A stretch of 64,000 nt of DNA from Polytrichum commune. Lineage: Eukaryota; Streptophyta; Polytrichopsida; Polytrichales; Polytrichaceae. The notes beneath the pieces are model-generated. The model saw nothing but the letters and a program-made list of their open reading frames with translations. It was not told where the DNA came from and ran no database searches. Position 1 is the first letter of the stretch. Each line of letters opens with the position of its first letter. Shown here one piece after another: positions 48,452 through 59,517 of the stretch. The stretch is from NCBI GenBank assembly GCA_950295325.1, contig OX485803.1, forward strand, positions 65,921,554 to 65,985,553, read 5' to 3'. The position numbers and the translations under genes were made by a program.

Positions 48452-51400
48452 ATGGCAGCAAGCATGTCGATGCCTTCTTCGTCGTCATCGTTTCGGAGGT
48501 CACCCGCCATCGTCTTCTTCCTGGGCATCTTCCTTCTGGTGGCGATGGTATTCCGCAGCAACACCAATCTGGCAGACCATAACCCCTACCACTATCGCCA
48601 TGACAATGTCGTTCGGGTGACCACCGGTCTTGTGCGGCAAGCGCAGCATGAGTACGCGAAGCTCTCGGCTTCGTCCTCGGTGTTTAAGTATCCATCCATC
48701 AAATTCTCTTCACCATCGCCCTCCTCATCCGCAAACAACGCTTCCCTGAGCTCCTTGAAGGAGCTGGTGAAGGAGGCCATGGACCGTGGGTTGGTGGTCA
48801 TTGTGAATGCTAGCGAGGGTGATGCTGCGCGTCTGTTTGCGGACAACGCGCATGGGGCGAGACGCGAGTGGGACATCAATGGCGCCTTGGATGGGCCCAC
48901 GGGGGAGATTCTGGCGGAGGTCATCCAGGAGCTGAGGAACATGGAGGAGCTGCAGCAGGAGCTCGCCGAATTGAAAGCCAAGATCAAGCGATCCAATGTT
49001 AATGATGAAGGTAAGGTGGTACTAACAACAAGTGTTTCGTGTTGTTGCAATGTGTTGATGTTCTCCGCTGAGATCTTCCGTCGAAGTATGCCCAGAACTC
49101 CAAACCTCTCAGTGAATCGTCCAAACAAGGCCCAGAAGAGAAAACCTTTCTGTGAGGACATGGTTTGGAAGAGGATTGCCTTGTCGCAAGGTTGTTCTTG
49201 TATTGGCTTTCAACGCTGCAATCCGATTGTCAAAGTTTCGTGTTACAAATGTGTTCTTCGGGATCATGCATTTTGTTGTTTCGAGGACACTGCCCGGTGC
49301 CCAAAACTTCAAAATCCATCAGGGAATCGTCCCAGACAAGGCTCACAACTCAATATCTTTCTGGAAGAGAATGGGATCGAGGAGGATCGCATCGTCGCAA
49401 GGTTTTTGACTTGTTTTGGCTTTCAACGCTGCAATCCGAATCCCCGAACATTGCGTGTTGCATTGTGTTCTTCTCTGGGATCTTTCATGTTTGTTATTTT
49501 GGGAAACCTGTCGCATGCTCAGGACTCCAAAACCCATCAGGGGATCGTTCCAAATAAGGTCCAAAACCAGATCTTTATGCGAGAAGCGATTTGGAAGAGG
49601 ATTGCATCGTCGCAAGGTCGTTCTTGACTGGTTTTGGCTTTCAACGCTGCAATCCAAATCCTCAAGCATTCTGTGTGGCAACCCAAATCCCCAATTGTGT
49701 CGTCTTCCACTGTGTTCTTGTCGGAGTTTGTGCTGTGGCTTTCAATGCTGCACTCCAAATTTCCACACATCATCTCTCTCTTTGTCTCTTTTTAAAGTTA
49801 ATTTATAAGCTGGTCTTTCTTGCTGCTGTCCGGCATTTTCGTGAAGCATTTAGTAGCAATTACTTCATTCCTTGAGAAATGGGGTGCAACTCGGGGATCT
49901 TTGCTCTGTGTTTCTTGACATGAAAGGATTCTTGCAAGGTAGTTAACGGATGGAGCGGTTGATTCTTCCCAATCTTGATTATGATTTGATCCGGACATTG
50001 GATTCCTTGAGCTCGATCGCCCAGTTTCATGTTCGATTTCAATAGACGAGCTTTTAGAAGGCTAATAGGGACCCAATTCAGTGGAGTGCTGGGGAATTCA
50101 AACTGGAAGAAGAAACTTGATACTGTCGATCAATAAGTAGCCTTACTTCCTGCACTAATCTTCTACACACACATTTGTAGTAATTTTGCAACTACAAATC
50201 TTGGTCTCTCTATGTGAAATCAGCACTTATGCATCTCTTGGAGCTGATGTAGAAAGCTCTGGGGTTTTGTTGCACAGGGGCAGGACCGTGTGCGAAATGC
50301 AGAAGTGGCAACAAACGAATGGGATCATCATCTCTACACCATGGAGAACACAAGTATCGTGCGTTCGGCCAAGCCCTCCACCCGCTCGTCATCTTCAGCA
50401 CGTTCCGGTGGTCACTCGACGAGTTCACTTCAGTGGGGTTAGGAGCCCCGATCTTACTACGAAGGGAGCCAGACGTTGAAGAGAACGCATGTGTATGGGT
50501 GGATTGGGATGATGAGTTGAGCTCCTCCAGCTCCCAAGCGCCCCGGTTTCCCCTGTCTTCTTCTTCCAAGAAAAATCCACTAGTATTGTATGGCCAGAAG
50601 CGGATGATTGTCGTCAAGGACGGCGACCTCCCCTACGACGTGGTGCTGATCAAGTGCACGTTTCCCGACCCAGCGGGCTCCAGCGGCTATGGCGGCCACC
50701 TCTACATCCGGTCGGAAGACGAGTACGTCCCCGTCCTCACCGAGGCGCCGGAGGCTGTTAACCTGATCCAGTTCGAGGGCGCTCTGAAGCATGAATTCGC
50801 CTTCTGCACGCCTCCCATCTGGGACCAACTCAACTCCAAGTACCTGAAGCAATGGCTGATGCACCACCACCACGCCGCCGGATCCGACCGCGTCCACTAC
50901 TTCTTCTACCACGGAGTGCCAACGCTCGACGACGCGACAATGGAAGTGCTCCGGCCGCTCCTCGACCGCGGCATGGCGACGCTCATTAACCTAGGCGCAG
51001 AAATGGAGCTCGTCGGCGGCCCGCACCGATTCTCCAGCCCCCTCCTGGCGCTCAATGACTGCTTACAACGATCGCGCTTCTTCGCCGACTGGGCCGTGTT
51101 CTGGAACTTCAACGAGTACCTCCAGGTTTACCCTCCACATACACTAGCCAGCCTCGTGCATGCGAATCGCGACAAACCCTACATCACGTTTGGCAGCCAG
51201 ATTTTCAGCACGGTTTACTGCGCCCCGCCGGTGAACGCTTCCCTCGATCGGGCCGTCGAGCCGTGGGCTGCTGACCGCATGTTCCTGCGCCTCGAGCACC
51301 CAGTGTGCGGTAACACGAATAGATCCTCCCTCTGTCTAGGCCCCGAGGGCGAGCGCAAGTGGATCGGAAACCCTAGGAAGCTGTACGCCGGACATGTGTA

Positions 51401-51782
51401 TTTCACCATCGACCCGTCGAGGGGCGGGGCCGAAATCCCCACCGAAACCGCGAGACTGAACAAGTACATCGGCGGTGGCTATGGTGGATTCACATTGCAA
51501 GTGCAGGAGGGCGAGGTATGCACGATTCTCAAAGTGCCCGAGCATGTCGACCCCTCGGTCCCCGTCGACGGGTACTGGTTCAAGGATCTGAGCTTCTCGG
51601 TGTTCTCGAAACCTGCTCACGCCCTCGCGACCACTTCTGCTCTTTTCAACACAGGCTTCCGAGAGGCTGCTGTTGCGGCTTACGACGACGGCGTTGTTAC
51701 GGCTTCTGGCGGTACTGTTGAGGTAGCAGCAGCAGCTGACGCCGAAGATCCCACAGCTCGCAGCTCGATCTCGGACAGATGA
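48452..51782 (+). CDS. Glycosyltransferase family 92 protein, GALS-like, type II membrane protein
   Basis: Exon 1 is 48452-49010 and exon 2 is 50278-51782, phase 1 on both sides of a GTAAGG...CACAG intron; 687 residues. I chose the ATG at 48452 (context AAAATGGCA); an in-frame ATG at 48365 would add 29 residues. Residues 18-34 are a single membrane anchor after a Ser/Arg head, as in Golgi type II enzymes. Residues about 85-185 are a charged, partly coiled stem. The catalytic part (about residue 290 on) follows the GT92/DUF23 pattern: F-C-T-P-P-I, then W-L-M-H-H-H-H, then N-D-C-L-Q-R-S-R-F-F-A-D-W-A-V-F-W-N-F-N-E-Y, then R-K-L-Y-A-G-H-V. Plant GALS proteins add beta-1,4-galactose to pectic galactan. 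The usual D-x-D-E-F-like metal site reads N-F-N-E-Y (463-467), which questions metal binding or activity. Exon 2 has high GC. The C-terminus is Ala-rich and unlike known members. Confidence 0.78.
49020..49760. repeat. ~215-bp tandem repeat in the GT92 intron
   Basis: The core GGCTTTCAACGCTGCAATCC occurs at about 49205, 49418 and 49635, with a diverged GGCTTTCAATGCTGCACTCC near 49737. Other shared blocks are GGAAGAGGATTGC(C/A)T(T/C)GTCGCAAGG, CAGGGAATCGTCC / CAGGGGATCGTTCC and GTGTTCTTC. All lies in the intron 49011-50277. Long open frames here (for example running to 49627) are intron read-through. Confidence 0.88.
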
Positions 51783-52190
51783 CAAAGGTGTAGGGTCGGC
51801 TTTTACAAGGTGAATTACACTAACTATCTCATTGATTTAGCGTGGCATTGACATTGATGTTTCATTATCAAGTGTCCCATGCCACCTTCTCTGGGCGCTA
51901 CCCAACAATTGTGATATCGTTTTCGTGGGTTGATGACAAATAGGTAGTAGTGTAGTGCAACTCGCAGCTTGATCTCAGATAGATGACAAAGATTCACGTT
52001 TTTCTTGTACATGGTGAATGGCATTATATATTTGGTTATAGTGTGGCATTGAATTTGATCTGGTATGTTAATTTGAGTGGCAGCGTCCATGACTTGCTGC
52101 TCTTGTAGCAGCTTGCCGTGTGCCCCATGCTACCTTCAACTGGTTGCCACCCAGTGATTGTATGGATCGATGATGAATAGGTAGTGTGGG
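51750..52190. repeat. Tandem duplication of the GT92 stop-codon region, units 1 and 2
   Basis: Unit 1 (51750-51955) contains the real gene end: CTCGCAGCTCGATCTCGGAC, AGATGACAAAG, a GTGGCATTGA block and a GATGACAAATAGGTAGTAG end. Unit 2 (about 51958-52190) repeats this order: CTCGCAGCTTGATCTCAGAT, AGATGACAAAG, GTGTGGCATTGA, then GATGATGAATAGGTAGTG. The period is about 210 bp. Confidence 0.85.
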
Positions 52191-52329
52191 CCACACTAAA
52201 TCAGATGTACACTGTAATTACTGCGTCCACTTTGCATTGAATCTCTTCACTAACCTTGGTGACTCATGACAGTACTTTTCGATTATCAGTCAACTGCCCT
52301 TTGAGTCTGTGAGTCTTCAAGATTGCACT

Positions 52330-52850
52330 GCCCAATGCTCATGCTCTGGCAACCTCATTTGCCTGCCCTTTTCAATACAGGTTTCTAGGAGGCGGCTTCT
52401 GACACTGAAGATGCAACAGCTCTGACACCTCGATCTCGGACAGATGACAAAGATTCACTGGCTCTCATAAGGTGACTGGAAGATGACTCAAAAGTTTCAA
52501 GCCGAGCACTTCCTCGAGGTGGCATCCTTTGTGTCATGGAAAAGTGAGCATCTCCACTATGATCGTCGGGTCCCGGTTGCCAAAACCAAGGACCATGTTT
52601 GCCCTTTTCAACACAAAGCTTTCCTGAGCCGGCACCAAAGATGAACAGCTCACAAGTTTGGTATCAGGCAGGTGACACGAGTAGAATGCCAAGGAGAATG
52701 ACTAATGAGGCCCTTGACTGGAAGAAGATGACAGGAAATTCAGGTCAAGCAAGCACTTCCACAAGGTGGCATCCTTTATGGCATGAAAGAGTAACCATCT
52801 CTAATATGATTGGTCCTGCAACCAGTTGTGGAAACCAAGGACTTTTGGGC
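52330..52850. repeat. Further decayed copies of the GT92 3' end, ~243-bp period
   Basis: Bases 52345-52460 match the last ~190 bp of the coding exon with deletions: CTCATGCTCTGGCAACC..., CTTTTCAATACAGGTTTC, and CTCGATCTCGGACAGATGAC. A more decayed copy starts near 52592 (CCCTTTTCAACACAAAGCTTTCC). The downstream block (CAAGGTGGCATCCTTTATGG / CGAGGTGGCATCCTTTGTGT, then AACCAAGGAC) repeats about 243 bp apart. These are non-functional remnants. Confidence 0.82.
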
Positions 52851-54137
52851 ATTGGTGCCCAGAAGTGCTGGGTTGTCCTCTTCTTCCCATGTCAACACAG
52901 TATGTTTCCACGCATAATTCTGAACCCAAACCTGAACCCAATAAATGTGTATGAATAGAGGTCCCTTCTTGAAAGGCTCCTGGCCACATAAAAAGGGCCG
53001 CTAACCCTTTGTGACTCGTAACCACCTGAGAATTTCCAAGATTGCACTGAATTGTCACCAGTGACACACAGACATAGCACTTGAATTTTAGGTGAAATCA
53101 GTGCTCATGTAGCAGCTACTTAGGTAGAGAGGAATCTGTGAGGAACATTACCTCCTATACAGAGACATAGAGACAGACAGGCCCTCCAGGAACACGTTTG
53201 CCAACACTGCGTCCAGTAGTGTGACAAGTGCTTCACATTGTATTTTTATTGGCTCTGATCATGTCTGCACAACACATGGTTCAATTTGCAACTGATCTCC
53301 GAACACATGGTGCTTTCCCTTGCACTCTTAAGGCACACTCTCTTATACTTCTTACAGTCTCATCCCAATTTGTGGCAATTCCATTTATCTCAACTTAGGC
53401 CAACTCGTATGGTTATTGTTGAGTAATTTTCTCAACGATCGTCTTTCCAAGTTTTTTCTTGCACATCTCACCCAGAAAGTCTCTATACTCTATATTATAT
53501 AGATCTTATTGTCCACCAATTATAATTGAGAGAGACACAACCCCTCTAAAGTCCTTGGACCCTCAATTCACAAGGATGAGAAGGGGTTTAGAAGGCGGTT
53601 GCTTCTCTCAGTAATTGGTGGGTAGTAAAGATTTTGAAAACATTTGGGCTCGGTGTGGGATGATGATGCAACCTCCCCCCCACCCAAAAGAAGAAAAACC
53701 GAGAAATCTGATTTCTGAAAGAATCGTCTATAAGTGACCATATGAGCTGTTGCTCTTAGGTGTGACGTGGATTTTCACATATTCTTCTAGATGTGCCAGT
53801 GAATTTCCATCCTCAGCGTATCTCCTTCCCTAAACCATCAGATGTGTACATATGTATACCAAAAACCAACATTGAACCTAAAACTTACACCATGCACCAT
53901 CGTCACACATTTGGGAGCTTCAAATGAGTGACTAATGGTGCATATTGTCAGTTTTGGGTACGTGTGCCTTACCTGTTGATCCCTTGAAACCATCCATTCT
54001 GTTGCTGTGGATATGATCACAAAGTACCATATGGACACCTTCACCAGTCACTCGTTGTTGTACTCATCAATTTTACCAAAAACAAAAATGCTCCGAAATA
54101 TTATGGATTTTGCATGTAGAACTTTCAAGCCAAGTCG
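52851..54137. other. Stretch without a recognised gene
   Basis: Overlapping frames of 62-88 codons with no domain. Composition is intermediate. Nothing supportable. Confidence 0.4.
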
Positions 54138-54180
54138 TGCTGGGCTGGGCTGGGCTGTGCTGTGCTGTGCTGTGCTGTGC
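54138..54180. repeat. Pentanucleotide microsatellite (GCTGG/GCTGT)n
   Basis: GCTGG units followed by GCTGT units, about eight in all. Confidence 0.92.
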
Positions 54181-54323
54181 ACGTCAATGCTGACAAAATT
54201 GCCGTGGATTCGGTGTCCTTTGAAGTACAAAAGGTATGGGTTATGCCAGAGTCCTGAGCCGCGACTGCTGCTGTGGTTGCCAGGCACGCCAGGTGCCAGG
54301 ATAATGCTGTGCAAGCAAGTCAG

Positions 54324-54664
54324 TTAAAAAGTACGCATCAAACCCTAAGCTTACAACATAAGCTCAAGTTACCAGCGTCTCCAGATTGCTTTGAAGCGAG
54401 CTAACTTATTAAAAAGTACGCATCAAACCCTAAGCTTACAACATAAGCTCGAGTTACCAGCGTCTCCAGATTGCTTTGAAGCGATCTAACTTATTAAAAA
54501 GTACGCATCAACCCTGAGCTTACAACATAAGCTCGAGTTACCAGCGGCTCCAGATTGCTTTGAAGCCAGCTAACTTATTAAAAAGTACGCATCAAACCCT
54601 GAGCTTACAACATAAGCTCGAGTTACCAGCGTCTCCAGATTGCTTTGGAGCGAGCTAACTTACT
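54324..54664. repeat. 85-bp tandem repeat x4
   Basis: Units start at 54324, 54409, 54494 and 54578 with TTAAAAAGTACGCATC and end near 54664. Each has an AAACCCTAAGC / ACCCTGAGC motif, TTACAACATAAGCTC, GAGTTACCAGCG and CCAGATTGCTTTG. The units differ at only a few positions, so the array is young. Confidence 0.96.
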
Positions 54665-54975
54665 AGGCGCGGCATTGTGCAGTGTGTACTCTTACATTTC
54701 ATTCACAAGTTCACATGGAGGTGGTGGTGACTCCTGTACCTCCTCAGTAGCCGCCACTTAACAAATGACATCCACCTGAAGTGAAATGATCACTCACACG
54801 AAAACAGCACCCAGTCCAGTACCACCCATGCCATGAGCTAGCTAGGTATGTAATCAAATCGCCAGCCTCTCATCACCTGCAACCGGTATATTTCTTTTGA
54901 GATATGGCACAAGGACACCCTAGCCTATATCCCTTGGACTGCCAGCGTTTATGTAGACCTTTGTGTTGAATTTCC
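54665..54975. other. Short stretch without a recognised feature
   Basis: No gene, element end or RNA seen. Confidence 0.35.
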
Positions 54976-55844
54976 TTCATGCCCTATGATCGGGGAGACC
55001 CGGCAGTTAGTTACGAATGAACCGGTTGAGTTTGAGACCTAATCGGTTGAAGTTCAAGACTGCAGGCAGGAAAATTACCGATCATTTTAGAGGAATCTAT
55101 AGAAGAATATACCCCAATTTAATAAAGGATCAACCGGAGGATGTCAACATGCAACCGGTTGGACTTGCAAACACTAGGATCTCAACCGATTACAGTCCAC
55201 CCTCTATAAATGTTACACCTATAAGTGTTAACCCTCTCTAAATGTTAACTTTCTTCTACTCCCCACATATTGCACACTATAAATGTTAAACGTGTTAACT
55301 GTTAACAAAATGGTACTCCCTTCTTTGTAAATTTGACTCTATAAATGTTAACGAATGAAATACAACCATAATATGGATGATAAAAACTACACATCCAGTT
55401 ACATTCCTCTCTCTCTCACCATGCGTTAGTGACTTGCAATCTAGTTTTGGTAACATTAGAAGGTACATGGAATCACGTTCATGTGATGTGGCCAAGTATG
55501 TGGGTTTGTTGGTGCAGATTGAGAAATATTTGCAAGTTGTGCATGCATATGAATCTCACCAAAGAACCATTGATTCATACTTCACCCATGATTTGTAAAC
55601 TTGATATTGAATAAAGTTTTGATTGGGTTTGCAATTTTATGAATGGCATTCTCTCACAAGGACTCTTCACAATTGCTTATATTTATAAATGTTAAGATTT
55701 TTATATTGCTCAAAAAAATAATTTTATAATTGTTAACTGTTAACACCTCTATAAATGTTAACTTTGATCCACTCCCGAGGGTTAACATTTATAGAGGGTA
55801 GACTGTATGAATGCCCTAAAATCTCCCAGATCATTGTTTATGCC
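54976..55844 (-). mobile_element. hAT-like MITE (reverse) carrying a nested pogo-like element
   Basis: The outer element is 54984-55836, in reverse orientation. Flanks TTCATGCC (54976-54983) and TTTATGCC (55837-55844) match at 7 of 8 positions. Without the nested element (55193-55805) and one TA it is 238 bp, the usual size. Its termini are CTATGATCGGGGAGA and the complement of CAATGATCTGGGAGA. Confidence 0.86.
55193..55805 (+). mobile_element. Pogo-like element with remnant of a transposase C-terminus
   Basis: The element is 613 bp with TA on both sides (55191-55192 and 55806-55807). It starts CAGTCCACCCTCTATAAATG and ends with the complement of CAGTCTACCCTCTATAAATG. AAATGTTAAC repeats occur near both ends. 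The frame at 55377-55598 ends with R-R-Y-M-E, then L-L-V-Q-I-E-K-Y-L-Q and a closing R-T-I-D-S-Y-F, resembling the C-terminal tail of pogo/Tigger transposases, in which a short helical segment is followed by T-I-x-S-F-F. It looks like an internally deleted copy of an autonomous element. The related MITE at 6007-6494 shares the ends. Confidence 0.82.
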
Positions 55845-55855
55845 ACGTTGAGAAC

Positions 55856-56066
55856 CAATGCCCGGGAAGTTTTTGGGCATGTATAGTTGGTCAAGATCCT
55901 AGTGGTTCTAAATCCAGCTGGTTACATGTTGACATAATCTTCTGGTTTTCCTTTATTCATTTGAGGTATATTCTCTATAGATTCTTCTAAACAACTTCAA
56001 TCGGTTATTTCTCAAACTCATCAACCGGTTCATCTGCAACTAACCGCTGGTTCTTCCCGAGCAGTG
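55856..56066 (+). mobile_element. hAT-like MITE, ~230-bp family
   Basis: It starts CAATGCCCGGGAAG and ends with the complement of CACTGCTCGGGAAG. The body matches the family (GTCAAGATCCTAGTGG, TTACATGTTGACAT, TATATTCTCTATAGATT, CAACCGGTTCATCTG). It lies 20 bp from the reverse copy ending at 55836, making an inverted pair. Flanks agree only partly. Confidence 0.8.
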
Positions 56067-58870
56067 GTTAGAATCAGTGTTGGACAGGTGCATATATATA
56101 ATACCATCCTGGTAACAAAAGATGTGATTTTTTTTCATAACTTTTTTTGAATGTTGGTTGAATGGTATCAAAATTTGTGAATTACTTTGATACTAGGAGG
56201 GTATGGGTATCTGATGGTATTTTGATCTCCGATAGATACCATTCGGGTCTATCTACCACGCAAAAAACTTTTGAATAAGTAGGCAACATCATTTTGGTAT
56301 CAATACGATTTAGAATGGTATTGGCCCAAATAATAACTCGGGTATATAAAGATTCTCTCACCTTGACGTACACATCTAATATCAATATTTGGTTGGTGTT
56401 ACGATTTTGATCCCCGCATGTAGGTTTAGTATACCAGTATTGATGTTGATCATTGATACCGTGCATTCACCTATGTACCTAACTAATATTGGTTAGAACC
56501 GTTCCAGTTCACACCGTCCATCTAGGGTTTTGTTGATGTTGGAGGTATATAGGTAATTGAGTGCTTTCAATACACGATATCAATAAGGGAATCACATAAC
56601 CTACTTGACCAATATTAGAGTTTGACATATTTGTCATATATTGATACTTGTTGGGTATCACAAGATGAAAGAATCTTTGTATATCCAAGTCATTACTTGG
56701 GTCAATACCATCCCAAACTATACTAGTACCCGAGAGTTTTACCTAGTCATCAAGGTCTTTGCATGGTATATAAACCCAAATGGTGTTTTCCCCCCCTCAA
56801 ATACATGCATCATATTTGTATTAAAAAATGATAAATTAAAACCACAAGGTACTTATTGTATATACTTGAGTGGTATCATTGAAAGATGATACTAGTCCAA
56901 CATTGGTTTTCACCAATATTGGATTGCTCTCACCTTTTCTTTTTTTCTTTTTTAAATACCACTCAAGAATATGTAGTGAGGATTTTCAATTTTCAATTTT
57001 CTTTTTCTGTTGATAGTGGTAGGGCATGGGTATTTGAGAATTACTTTGTTTTCTTATACCATCCAAGTCTTTAAACTATCCAAGAATCTTCATGCCTAAG
57101 TAAAATCACACCTTGTATCCATATGGTATGAGGTGATATTGACCCAAACATGGATTCATGTATACAATGATTTTGCTCATCTTGTGATACTTGTCAAGTG
57201 TATGCATTACTATTCTATGCATGTGAGTAAGCAATCACAAGTATACAGTAGGGACATTGAAGTGATCCTTATTCTATCCTCCATAAATACACCCACTTTC
57301 AACACATGTGAGTTCTAAATAATATGCCACTTACAAGTTGAAACAACTCAATCACCTTGGGACACCACTTGCATATATTGAAATCATGAGGGTGATGGAT
57401 TAAAGGCAGTTGAGAAGGATAGGGACTAAGTGGACAACTATTTAGCTAGTTACAAGCTCTGACTAGCTAAAGCTACACACAAATTTGGTGCATCAAAAGA
57501 ATAGCGAGCTAAAACTAAGTGCCATAATCTCAGCGAGGAAAGTTAGCTAGCTAAATTTAGCTAATAGCTAGTTGGAATCTAAAATATACACAAAGGTTTT
57601 TTTTAATATTAGGGCAAATCCCATATAGTAAAAATTGTGCGATGCCACACAATGTTCCAGACAATTGCGCAATGTAGTGCCAAGCCTCACGAACGATTGA
57701 ACTTGTTCCAAAGCACATTTGCAATGACTGACCAACTCCCAAATCAAATCAAACAGTTTTGTGAATCACCATGTTGTACTGCCACTATAAGCAAATGCCC
57801 TCATGGAAATCACCAATGCCAGTTGAAAGTGAGGAAACCGACTATATGTGTTGATTTTAAGCCTTTCAATTTCCTTGTGCAACAACATGACAACATAGAG
57901 CCAACCGAGAGCAATACAACCAAATATATATTGTTTGGTGTCGTTTGAACGGATTTCTCTTTGGTTCAAAATGAATATGCATGTCACACAACTTTTTAGT
58001 TAGTCGAAGCTGAGTAAAAATGAGAGTTCCGGAAAAGTTAGCTAGCTAAAGCGAAGTAAAAATCATAGGTTCAATGAACCTAGCTAGCTAAAGCCAAGTG
58101 ACAAATAAGGGCCCATATAATTTAGCTAGGTGATGCTAGTTGGCTAGCTATCCAAGGTCTGAAACGGTGTATTGAGGTTGGCATTGATTGGACATGTCAA
58201 TCACAACTTGGGATCAACAAGGCTAATAAAAAATGTAGTTAGCTAGATTAAGTGATGTATGATGCATGAGATGGTTGATAACGCTGAAGTTAAGTAAGTG
58301 GCATGTTGGCTTGCGGGTGGATCACACCATATGGGGTCCAATTCATAGGATTAACAGGGATGGTTTTGAGTCACATGCTAGAAACGGGGACAAATGGATT
58401 AAGGTTGTGACAAGCCGACTCAAATGTAAGATGGGATATGATAAGGTTAGGTATGGATGGGTCAAGACTATGAGAAACTTGCTTTGCAGTCAAGTAGTGG
58501 CCTAGTCAAGCCCCCCCCCCCTCCCCCACGACGATATTGAGAAGCTACTACATGTGGTGAAAATAATTGCCTACTAGATTCAAATTGTAGTGATTTTTAT
58601 TTCTTTTTGTCAATGTAGTTGCATTTGCTACGGCACACATGCCATCCCTTATACAATTTGGATGCTATATATAGGGTAGATTAGCTAAAGAATTGGTTTA
58701 AGCAACCTTAGATATACCATCAACATCTAAGTGCCTAATTGTTCTTATTCCAAAAACTACTGCAATGTCATATGAGACACATGAAAATCTTGGATGAGGG
58801 GATGGCCTTATTTTGGGTTTGCATTCAAGAGTGAAAAATGCGCCCACCCCATCTCAGATAGAGAATAGAA
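56067..58870. other. Long AT-rich stretch without a recognised gene
   Basis: No domain is recognised. Between 57420 and 58260 the motif AGCTAGCTAAA and variants (GTTAGCTAGCTAAA, CCTAGCTAGCTAAAGCC) recur in both directions, which may be the ends of a worn inverted-repeat element. A C run lies at about 58510-58520. Confidence 0.4.
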
Positions 58871-59356
58871 TTAAGGCTGCTTCACACTATGGCCGTCGAA
58901 GTTGAGAGGCTGTGGGATTGAGTGGCCAAACTTTGTTGAGAGTCCAAAGAAATGGGCTACAAAGAGCTAATAAAATATAGGAATTGGAGCCTTCGGCCGG
59001 GCATAGTGTGAAGCCTTCAAAGGGCAAGCCCAAAGTCCAAACCTTTGGCCATGAACAAAACAACCCCTCCAATCTAGAGGCCAAGATCTTGTTAATGATT
59101 GATTTTTTAATCACGTTTTTAATGGAAAAAAACCGATGGCCTCTCGACCATAGTTTGGGTTTCCAATCATGTCCAACCCAAACTCCCTTTGAGAGTCCAT
59201 CGCCTTCTTCAAAAAGTAATAATTTTAAATTACGATGACCTTTGGACTTTGGCCTTAGTGTGAAGGGTCGAGAGGCTGAACTCTTAGTTTCTTGCAATAC
59301 GATTGGTGGAAATCAATGGCCTCTCGACTATCGGCCATAGTGCGAAGTGCCCCTTA
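58871..59356. mobile_element. PIF/Harbinger-like MITE with TTA target duplication
   Basis: The element is 58874-59353 (480 bp), with TTA at 58871-58873 and 59354-59356. The ends read AGGCTGCTTCACACTATGG and the complement of GGGGCACTTCGCACTATGG. The CTTCACACTATGG core is close to the TTTACACTATGG end of the element at 15236 and the CACTTCACAC end of the GGGCCACTTC family, suggesting related transposition machinery. Confidence 0.85.
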
Positions 59357-59517
59357 GTAATCTAATGTAGAAAAGAGCTACAAAATTAAACAGTTGGATG
59401 TTGTGCACACTAAATAGGTATTTGTTGATTCCATTCCAATACCCTAACCTTTAAATGAGTAAGCTTGAGTACTAAAATGCACTAAACGGATTCTTCAATT
59501 TCATGGCCATTAAGTAA

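Noticed and set aside
48365-49627. 420-codon open frame across exon 1 of the GT92 gene
   Set aside because: From 49011 it reads through a GTAAGG donor into the repeat-filled intron; the phase-matched exon at 50278 continues the protein, so the frame beyond 49010 is not coding.
54324-54664. Possible CRISPR array
   Set aside because: Units are directly adjacent, 85 bp long and have no variable spacers; this is a simple tandem array in a eukaryotic genome.
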